A stretch of 64,000 nucleotides of DNA, taken from Pomphorhynchus laevis (Eukaryota > Acanthocephala > Palaeacanthocephala > Echinorhynchida > Pomphorhynchidae). Of the stretch, positions 24,073 through 36,000 are shown one piece after another; positions within the stretch are counted from its first letter, which is position 1, and each line of letters begins with the position of its first letter. A model generated the notes under the pieces. The model ran no database searches, was not told the origin of the DNA, and saw only the letters and a program-made list of their open reading frames with translations. The translations under genes were made by a program, and so were the position numbers. The stretch lies in the NCBI GenBank assembly GCA_012934845.2, contig WNNJ02000095.1:1-64000 (forward strand), written 5' to 3'.

Positions 24073-27000
24073 ATATATGGCCGCTAGGTGCCAGTCGATT
24101 AAGTATTAAACTGGCACCTATTACCAATTAGCCTCTTTGTGAAGCGACCCACGCAAAGTATGTTCGGCATTCGTCGATCAATGGCTAAATAATTGGCCGG
24201 CTTGCATTAGCTGTAGGTATAGTCTTTTTAATACTATCTCAGATCTCTCCGATGACTCTAACTGCGGATTAGACAATAGACGAAAAGGCCGAGGAGAGTC
24301 ATGAAGGCATGTTTCCTTACAGTAGCGATGTTGGATCATTAAATGATATAGGGAACGGGAGATAGCCGAACAAACAAAATCACTCCGATGACTTCAACGG
24401 CAGATTGGATAATGGACGAAAAGGCGGAAGAGTCTCGAAGGCCTGCTTCCTTACAGTAGCGATGTTGGATCATCAAAGAATATTGGGTACGGGAGATAGC
24501 CGAACAAACAAATTAAGACAATGAAAATGACAAGCAAAATTTACAAAATATAAATTGTGCGACGAACAATGGTCAACTCACCACTGACCGAATGAGTTTT
24601 CATTGTCGGGTGCAGTGTGACCTGGCAGTTGTATGGATACAGCAAAAGAGGCATCAATATCCGAAGCAGACTAGTCTTCATGTAGGAACGTGGAATGTCA
24701 CCCCGCTTGCGGGGAAGGAAACAGTATTAGTTGAAGAGATTGTTCCCTTCGGTATAGAAATAGTCGGAGTATAAATAGACTTCTCTTCATTATCCTAGAA
24801 CTGGAACTAATATTTAGATTAAGGTTAGACTTGAACTATTGGGGCGTTACAAACGGAATGCGTCGACAGGTGGGTGTAAGGATACTTACAAGTTCACGGT
24901 TGTCGTTCGTGGAAGAGAGGTTTAACCCAGTGAACGAAACGCTGGTGTCTCTGAGACTTTTAGTCAAAGCGAAAAAAGAAATAACTGTTGTGTGTGCGTA
25001 TGCTCCCAAGATGATCTCGGAATACGCAGCCTCCGTGGAAGATATCCAGGCTTTGCTTGATAGTACTCCCGTTAGAGATTCCCTCGTTCTATTGGGTGAC
25101 TGCAATGCTCATGTTGGTAGCGACAGTAGCACTTGGAATGGAGTGTTGGAGAGAAACGGACTTTTGCTCTCGTAACAATTTGTGCATAACCAACACTATG
25201 TTTGAACATAAGATCCATAGATGCACATGGCATCAGCATTCTATCAGTCAAAGATCAATGATCGATTTTGTGATCGTTTCATCTGATCTGCGACGTTATG
25301 TTCTGGATACTCGTGTGAAGAAAGGGGCTGAGCTGTCAACCGATCACTACCTTGTACTTAGTAAACTTCGCTGGCAGAATCGGATGCTAGACAAGTCTGA
25401 TTAACCCAAACGTTGTGTGAGGGCGTGCTGGGAGCGTTTAGCAGATGTTTCTGACAAAGAACGTATTTCTGGCTACATCCGGGAGCACTTCTCTCGGTTG
25501 CCAGAAGAGGTGAAGAGCATTGATCAGGAATGGTAGATGTTCAGATCCTAGCTTGCCAAAGCAACTGTGAAAAGGTGTGGCTTGAAGGCATTAGGTGCTT
25601 GTCGTGGAGGAAATACTCGAATTGCTTGGTGGACACCAACAGTTAGAGATTTTGTCCAACAGAAGAAGCTGGCTTATAAGGCAACTTTGTCAGATAAATC
25701 AGTGGAAGCTGTAGACAAAAACCAAATAGCAAAGAGAGCTTCAGTTCGAACAGTTAGCGAAGCGAAGAAGTCGGATTTGGAGAAGTTTGGAGAACACTTA
25801 GAACTTGATTATATGTCATCTTCGAAGATGTTCAGGAGGACGATCAGGAACCTTCGTGTTGGAAAGCAGAAAACTCCTCAAACTGTCTATGACAAGAGAG
25901 GATCTATGCTAACTGACATTGAAGAAATTCATGGTTGTTGGAAAGAGCATTTTAAGAGTATCCTTAATCCGATGGATATGCCTTCTCCTGTAGAAGTAGA
26001 GCCTTTAGAACCAACGGAAGAGCTCATCTCTATGGAAAAGGTCATTAATGTTGTTAAAAAACTTCGTAATGGCAAGTCTTCTGAAGAAGACGAGATTCGA
26101 CCTGAAGCGTTAAAGGCTCTCGACCTTTTTGGCATGAAGTGGCTAACACGGATCTTCAACGTTGCATTGAAGTCGGGAAAGGTTCCAAGTGAGTGGCAAA
26201 CTGGGGTGGTGGTACCGATCTTTAAGAAAGGTGACCGAAGAGTGTGTTTTAATTATCGGGCATCACTCTTCTTAGCCAAACTGGTAAGTTATTGGCTAGG
26301 ATTCTTGAGTAAAGGATACGGCCTATAGTTGAAGGACAGTTGCAAGAGGAACAATGCGGCTTTTGTTAAGGTCGTGGAACTACGGACCAGCTCTTTACTC
26401 TCTCAACTATCCTTGAACGGTCTCGGGAGTTCGCTCAACCGGTCTACGTGTGTTTTGTAGATTTGGCGAAGGCGATCGACCAAGTTCCGCGAGAGACGTT
26501 GTAGGAGGTACTAAGGGATTTGGAGTACCACACTATCTTCGGGTAGCTGTGGCTTCTCTGTATGAACAAAGTATGAGTTGTGTTCGTGTTACAGGGAGGA
26601 TGTATGAATCATTTCCAGTAGGCGTTGGGCTACGATAGTTGTCCTTTGTCTCCACTTTTGTTCCTTGTTTACATAAACAAAATTTCGAGACGGGCTGCTC
26701 TGACGGATGTCGGTTTTCAGTTCAGTTCAATCAGGATTGCATCTCTGCTTTTTGCAGATGACGTTGTTTTGTTCCTTGTCCCAGGGCAGGTGTAACAACA
26801 ACTTATATTTTATATATTTGTACACTTTAAAGTGTCCTTGTAAAACAGCATTTCTATTAAAAGGAATTGAGGGCCTGATGCATGGTTAAACTGCAATACG
26901 CACTGCCATGTACAGAGTTCATGCTAAATTTCCTCTGATGATTCAGATTAAGGGTAGTTCTGCTTTTCGAGCTTTAAACACTGTTTTAGCATGTGTTAAG

Positions 27001-30000
27001 GTGCCTATAGATGATTATTGTAGTCACGGTACTGAAGCGCTTCGTTAGAGCGAAACGCGTCGGTCGTTGTTAAGGTTTGTCGTCACACATAGAATGACTG
27101 GGCATACGTAGCGACTTTGAATATTGCGAGAATAATTCGTTCCTATTTCTTGGTATGATGAGGATATATAGAATGCTGCCTGGTGTTGATGCCTCCTTGT
27201 GAGGTAAACATAGTGATTTATTTATGAGTACACAAATGTGTGTATGGAATCACTACAAGATGAAACTTGACATGTTTATTGAAAACCTCAATAAATTTAG
27301 TGAATACATTTTATTTCCACAAACTCGGATAATGACCGTATTTTCTTTCTTGATATTTAATTATTTAAGAAACAGTCTAATAACTAGCAGACTACAATAT
27401 ATCACAAGTTTGACACCGCCCGATCAATTGTACACGCAAGCAATGATCAATCCCAGAAGATAAAACATTTGACTATAAAATATGAATTCCGAAAGAGTAA
27501 AGAAAATATGTTTAAATGATATCGAATTCCAACGCAATGGTGCAATGTTCTACTAGACTCGAGCTACTCGCAGAAAGTGATGTTTACGCTAATGTGTACA
27601 TATATGTATTTTATTCTCATTGCTATTTAAGCATAAGATATAACTACAAAGTAGACTTATCAAAGGATCATAATAAATTAATGCCATATAATAAACTTAC
27701 AAATGTTATACCAAGACTCCATACATCAGATTTGACATTGTAGTTGCCTTTTTGCGAAATTCTTTCAGGCTAGTAAGTTAGCATTTGTTATCAGAGCACG
27801 TACAAATATTTAAGATGAACAATAATAAAAAACTTACCGCAAAGTAGGGTCGACAGCCTTTGTTAAACGTTTTCGATACAGAATCTACAATTACACCACT
27901 AATCCCGAAATCGCAAAGTTTAAATATCACATTTCGATTTAGTAATATATTCGACGGTTTAACATCTCTGTGGATAATATTATTCCTTTGTAGAAAGTGA
28001 AGTGCAGTAATGACCTAATAAATTGTATATTTGGATCGGGATTAATAGCTATATACACAATACACCTAAGTATATTAGTGTAATATAATAATGTAAAAAC
28101 ACCATATATCGTACAGTATGCAATGTATATATAATGTGTCTATAAATGTTTTTATATAAATTTATATAATATTTAATATTGTAAAAAGTAAACTATCGAC
28201 ACAAAAGACATATTCCAACATGGATGTGATAAATGTAATTGAAAACACCTTAAGTATAGAGCCAAAATGTAAGGGATGTAAATTAGTAGGAAATGTACAC
28301 AGATGTGACGCACATATAGGTGTCCTCCCGATATTCCTAATTCCTAACAGTCATACAAAATTTAAATTTTTTATTCTAAAATACGGTTTCAATAATTTGG
28401 ATTAGAAGTCAGACAGAAACTATGTTCCTGTCGTCAAAACATCACCATTATAATAGGTGTACTGTGAGATTAGAAATCAGAAATCAAGCTTCTGACCTAC
28501 ACACTAATGATATCGAAAAAATCCAATAATTACAACAAAAATAAATGAAATAAAGGGGGGAGGGGAAGGAAATAGGAGGAAGGGTTGAGAGGTGAGATGG
28601 GGAAGGGAAAAGGAAAAAGGGGAATGGGAGAGGGAAATAAGTGATAAAAGTAAGGGGATTGGGAAGGGGTGTTGAGATGAGAGTGGGAAGGGGAATAATC
28701 ATTACGAGCTTACTACTCTAATTAATATTGAGCGCCCAGAAAAAGAAAAAAATAAATACATTGATTTGGATAAAATGATTGAAAGTATTTGAACGGTTAT
28801 TAGACATTTATGACTTCTTAACTGTCCTAAAAGCACAATTAAACACTATATATTTTTTATATTTTTTAATTTTGCTCTATTTTTAAAGAATTACAGACGT
28901 CAAATATTTTTTGTAGGAGTATTGGGAATAAGAACTATCGCTAATAAACCAACATATAAAGTAAAACGACCTACATCATGTAAATCTCGAAATGGGATCT
29001 ACATTGTAACATGTACATTCTGCAAGTCACTATATGTAGGTAAAAGTTCATCAAGCGTAAGTGTACAATCTCACTTCGAAAGAAATCGTTTCAGCTAACT
29101 GAGTAAAAATAATAATTAAAGAATAAATAATTAAAACAATAAATAATTATATAAGATTTTAAATAATTTAAATCTATCCAGTTAAATTTAAAATTGACAT
29201 TTAAAATAAAAATCAATCTTTTGGAATTGACTAATAAATAACAGACCATGTATCAGAATAAGGATTAGACATCATCATGTGGATCTGCTATGTTATCAGA
29301 TTTCGGACACTATTACTCGACCCAACATAGCAGATGTGATAAATATATGCTAATGACGTATTTTCTCTGATTAAATTTGATTACCAAGTATCTTATTCAA
29401 ATATAAAGTATATTATTTATTATCCTTTCATAATAAACATTCGCTTTATAGTTTAAATTTATTTTTAGTGATATTTTGTTGATTTATATATTTTACAATT
29501 TTCCGCTTGATTTTATTTTTACAGTAACCAAGTTTAAAATAATATGCATTTATTAAATTGTTTAAATGATTTTGAAGAAAGCCAATATCATTACATATTG
29601 TTGCAATTCTTAAAATTTCATTATTTAATGTATTATATTTTATATTATATGGTATGCATGAATGCTCATGCGAAAATATGTTTCTTGTAAATTTAAATAT
29701 GTCATATTTACGATATAAATTAATAGTAGTTTTAGTTAATGTTAATTTAATGTTCATATCTAGATATACACCTTCTTTATCATTAATATTGGTTTTGTTA
29801 AGAATGAAGCTACCCGGATAAATGTGTTCACTAATTGAATAAAAATGATTAGAATGAATTACACATATATCATCAATATATCGAAACATATATTTCATAT
29901 CTTTATATAATTTAGATTTATTTTTTAAACACTTAGGAACAAATTCATATTCTATAAAGCTTAAAAATAAGTCAGCTATAATAGGACTACTTTTACTTCC

Positions 30001-33000
30001 TATTGGAACACCTTTTATTTGTATAAATATAGATTTCCTAACTTTTAAATAATTTTGATTTATCAAAATATGTAAAGATTCTATTAATTCAATTTTATCA
30101 AAATATTTATATTTACTTAATTTTTGAATTTTTGTTAGATAGGCGTTATAGTTATAACATATACATGTATATTTATCTCCAAATATAAAATTAATTAATT
30201 TTTCTAATGCATCTTTAATATTTGCTAAATCTAGATTTGTGTAAAGCGTACTAAAATCGTATGTAATTATTGGAGCTGGATCAAAGAAAGGAAGAAATTA
30301 TGTTTGATATTTCGCTAACTTCTGTTAGCATCTTCAGAAAAATTACTTTAGATTGTAATTTTCTGAAGATGCTAACAGAAATTAGTGAAATACCAAAAAT
30401 AATTTATTTTCTTTGATCCAGCTCAAATAATTATTGATCAATAATGAAGCAGTATCAACTATTTTAAAAAGTCGTACGTATTTACACTCTGAAAATCTAT
30501 TTCTTTCATGTTCCAAAAATTTCTTTCGTGGAATTAATACAAAGAAGTGTTTTATACCAGTATTACCAGTATTACCAGACTTCTTTTAATTCAATTTTAT
30601 CCATATATTTATATTTAATGGTATTTTTTTCAAATCGAGTTATAGTTATTATAATAAATGCATGTATATATCTTTCCGAATGTAAGGTTAATTAATTTTT
30701 ATAGTGCTTCCTTTAATTTCAAAAAATAAGGACTATTACTTTTAATATCAAATTACTTTAACTTTGAATTTTGAAAAAGTATCCTCTTTTTGTGTTTTTT
30801 GAAAAATACTGAAATAATCTTAATTTATCTAACAATTATTTTATATCTACTAAATCTAGATTTGTATAAAGCGTACTAAAATCGTATGTATTTATATTTT
30901 GAAAATTTATTCCTTTTGTCTGTTCAAAAAATTCTTTTGTAGAATTAATATTGAAATGGTGTTTTATACCAGTATTAATTTCGATTACCTTTCAATATTT
31001 TTTAAAGTGTGGTTTAATTACTTTAAGTATTTTATTCATATAGACAGAAAGTGGTTTTAAGGAAGATACTCGAATTAACAGCTACCGAGTGTGATGCGTC
31101 GGTTAGTCACCGCTTAGTAAATCACAGCAGACAAGACTAAGTTTTTAAATATGTCATATTATAGAAGATAATACCACTATTACGGGACAAACACGAAAAT
31201 CAGTACAAAATAGATTAATAATTATTGGAGCTGGATCAAAGTAAAGAAGATTTGTTTGATATTTCGCTAACTTCTGTTAGCATCTTCAGATGGGCCCGAT
31301 AGCTAGTACAAACGTTGCACGATGCTATCAGTACATGAAGTAGGGCTGCGGTAAACGACTACAAGTATCAAGGAGAATGGGCGGTATAATCTGATCGCTA
31401 AAAGTTCGTTTGAAGTTATAGGGTCGTTAAAAGTTTCTAGGACACCGAACTTTATTGTGTCACGTATATATAGTAATATACCATACCCTGCTTAGCTATT
31501 CTATCGCAATTCTATTCTATTCTATTCTATCGCTATTCTATTCTATCAATAATTGATAAATAATTATGTAGCTGGATCAAATAAAATAAGAAATTATTTT
31601 TTGATATTTCGCTAATTACTGTTAGCATCTTCAGAAAATTGAAGACTTAAATCTTCCGAAGATGAATTATTTTCTAATTTTCTAATTAAAAAACTTTAAT
31701 TTTCTGAAGATGCTAACAGAAGTTAGCAAAATATCAAAAATAATTTCCTCTTTTCTTTGATCCAGCTCCAATAATTATTTGGAATATTTTATTTTCTTAT
31801 TGAAATGTATATTCATCGAAAGATAATCCAATAATACGACAGTAATCTTAATTTTATTTAAAAAATTACTACATTTTTTTACTTAATAATTATTAAAGCT
31901 GGATCAAAGAAAAGAGGAAATTATTTTTTTATATTTCGATAACGACTGTTAGCACATTCAGAAAATTACTATGTAATTATCTGCAGATAAATTAAATTTA
32001 ATTCATCTTCAGATAATTACATTGTAATCTTTTGAAGATGCTAACAGTGGTTATCGAAATATTAATAGAAAACTTCATCTTTTCTTTGATCCAGCTCCAA
32101 TAATTCTTTATCAATAATGTGGATCATATTATCAACCATTTAAAACAAACATTTGAACAAATATTGTTCAAGTGATGTACAATATGTGTCATGCCAACAA
32201 AGCTATTTTAATTATTATAATATAAAAATTATATGATAATATTATAATTTTTAATTTAAAACTATTTAATTTATAATTATTATAATTTATTATGTAATGA
32301 TAAATTATCATATTATAATACATTTAATTATTTATTATATAATAATATAAATTGTATTATTTAATGCTTACTGTTGTGAATTGCAATTTTTCCTTAAAAA
32401 TTAATGTTTTATTATGTTTTGTTCTAGATTTAAAAATGGCTGTCTTATTTAGCATTTAAATACACATTGTTTGTTCTCGAAATATTATAAGTATATATTA
32501 TAATATCAATATCAACCATTAAAAAAATAAAAGTTTAAACTATATATTTAATAGTTGGTAATTTTTCTTTAGCATTTTAATATATAATGCAGTATGCAAT
32601 TCAACGATAGTAAGCGTATTTGAGATCTTGAGAAAAACGTTATCCTTATTGTCTATCAGCATAACAAATCATGTATGACAGCATATAGCGTAGTTTTTAA
32701 TAAAATGTTAATAAAAACGTTTTTGATCATGATAGTCAAAACGGTTTTGATCACACAGCTGTTTCATTGTTTTCTAAACAGTTAAATCAGCTAACTGAGT
32801 CTACGTATTGTTATATAATTATAAAATAAACAAAACATAATAATGCTAAATCAAAATTTAATAATTAAATAATAAAATTAATAATTGTTTTTAGATTTTC
32901 TATAATTTAAATCAAGTTAAAAATAAAAATAAAAATAAAAAATAAAATTTAAAATAAACGTCATTTTTATGAATTGACTAATAAATAACAGACGTTGTAT

Positions 33001-36000
33001 CAGAATAAGAATTAGAGGTCATCAGGAGGAACTGCTATGCTATCAGGTTTGGCCCCTAACTCCTCTACCCAACATAGCAGCGGGGCCAAATACATGCTAA
33101 TGATGTATTTCCTCTGAAATAACTATCTAGTATCTTATTCTAATGCAAAGTATATTATTTATTATCCATCCATAAAAATTTGCCACTTAAGAGTTTAAAT
33201 TTATTCTTTATTATTGTGTTGATTTATATATTTTACTATTTTCTGCTTGATGTTATTTTTATAGTAACCTAGTTTAAAATATGTATCTATTAAATTATTT
33301 AAATGATTTTGAAGAAAGCCAATATCATTACATATTGTTGCAATTCTTAAAATTTCATTATTTAATGTATTATATTTTATATTATATGGTATGCATGAAT
33401 GTTCATGCAAAAATATGTTTCTTGTAAATTTAAATATGTCATCTTTACGATATAAATTAAAAGTAGTTTTAGTTAATGTTAATTTAATGTTCATATCTAG
33501 ATATACACCTTCTTTATCATTAATATTGGTTTTATTAAGAATGAGGCTTTCTGGATAAATGTGCTTACTAATTGAATAAAAATTATTAGAATTAAATACA
33601 CATATATCATCAATGTATCGAGACATATATTTCATATCTTTAAATAATTTAGATTTAGTTTTTACACAGTTATGAACAAATTCATATTCTATAAAGCTTA
33701 AAAACAAGTCAGCTATAATTGGCTACTATTACCACCCATTGGAACACCTTTTACTTGTCTAAATATAGATGTCCCTACTTTTAAATAATTTTGATTTATC
33801 AAAATATTTAAGGATTCTATTAATTCAATTTTATCCATATATTTATATTTATTTGATGGTTTAATTTTTGTTAGATAGGCGTTATAATTATTATAACATA
33901 TATATGTATATCTTTTTCCGAATATAAGGTTAATTAATTTTACAAGCGCTTCTTTAATATCTACTAAATCTAGATTTGTATTAGTATACCATAATATTTG
34001 CTATTACAAATAGAATGTGCATGTGGGTTAATCACATCAAAAGATTTTCTGTAAGCTACGAAGTCACAAGAGACGAATATCAGCCGTCACAAATAATGCA
34101 AATAACGATCACTCCAAAATAAAATAAATTATGTAAAGTTAACACTCATTTCGATGGAGTAAAGACATGCGGATTAGCATGGTTGTGTGCTAAAAGGGAA
34201 ATAAACAACTAAATAATAAAATTTTATTAATTTAATTAATGACTTTAAGAGATAAATGAAAATTATTGTGTCAAACTTAAAAATACGTATATATGAGCAC
34301 AGAACCAGAGAATTTACTTGGTATTGAAAATTATCATTCTTAACTTACGTCGATAGCCATTCGTTGCAAAAATATTTCTGTAATGTCGATTTTGTGATGA
34401 AAGGCTGTTAAATAAAACTTGTCTAAGCTGATGTCCATTAGCTCCATACAAATGCAAACGTCCCCCTAAAATCAAAAACGAACTATTGATTAAAACAAAC
34501 CATTAAACTACAATTAATTCTACATTAACTTGTTAATTTAATCACAGAAATAGTTTTAACTTTGCATATAATTACAAAGTCGTGAAGAATATAGCAAAAT
34601 TAACAATATAAATGAAAAAATCCATCAAAGAATTACAAGCACGAATTCTATGATATCTTGATCACGTCAGTAATATAGTAAATAGTAGTGTAACCAAAGA
34701 AAGACAAGGAAGAAATTTTCATTTTAGCAAGTTTCAAACTTTTAGTTTGAAAGAAGAAACATTTTTAGTTCTTCAGTTAAACTTTCAGTTTAACTTTCAG
34801 TTTAACTGAAGAACAAACAGTTATATAAAATTACAGGAGAAATTATAGGACAAATGTCCTTCTTCGGATTTTAAGTATTTATATTTTTAACAACGACAAG
34901 AATTGCTTAGCACAATTCTTTCAATTGATATTATTATAAATAATTATTGGAACTAGATCAAAGGAAAGAAGAAATTATTTTTGATATTTCGCTAACTATA
35001 CTGTTAGCATCTGCAGAAAATTACAATGTTTTTTAAATGTAAAATCTTATATAAAAAAGTTCAAAGCGATCACTGCCATTTGATTTGGGCGGGTGCTGGT
35101 GTTGTTAGCGATAAACAACTGATTTCAGTGTTGTTTGAATTGTGACACGATTTCGGAGACTTTTGAAGGTACAAAAAGGCAATGAAAAAGGATGATTTAA
35201 AATTGTTTAGAAACAAAACAAAAATAATTGCCATAGAATTTTTATTCAAAATAAATAATTTAAAAAATAGAAAAATATAAAAATAATAATTAAAAGTACT
35301 AGTAAAATTAAATAAAGTATAAAAATAGAAAAGATAAATTAAACAAAAGAATCGTTTACAACATCTTTACAAAATATTTAAAGTTACGTCAGGTTTATTA
35401 TTCGACATAATAATATTGGAATTTTTACGAATGTAATTTGCCCGAAGAATTTTTCTTTTTAAACAATTGGTTTCTTTTGTTAAAACAGCAGTATTATTAT
35501 AGTCAATATTGTGATCTAAATTTAAACTATGGTCTACAATAGCGCAACGTAGGCCCTTTTTGAGTGTGTATTTGTGTTGTTTTACTCTAGTCTCTAATGG
35601 TTAGCCTGTGTGACCCTTAAATATTTTATCGCATTCTACCAAGAAATTTTATAAACAACTCCATCATTATCATGTTTGGGTTTCTTTTTCAAAATGTTGA
35701 GTAGTTTCGGTATTTTACTATTATACAAAACAATATTTTTGAAGTATTTAATGTTTTATTGTTTGAAACAAATCTTTTTAAATTAATATTCCAAAAATTA
35801 TTTATAAATGTCAATCCTATGTATTTCTTTTCTCGTCCCGGACCAAAAACAACATCTTAATCAGATTTGGTACTTTTCTAGAAAGCCGTTTTAATTGCCC
35901 ATGATGGAAAACCGTTTTTATCTAATAGAATTCTAATTATCTTATTATTTGTATCAAGTTCATTTATATTGGAAACAATCATCTTACTTCGTAAGAATAA

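Noticed and set aside
28220-28405. Small Cys-rich protein ([13 protein letters not shown])
   Set aside because: No splice, homology or context support in an MKK4 intron; probably a chance frame.
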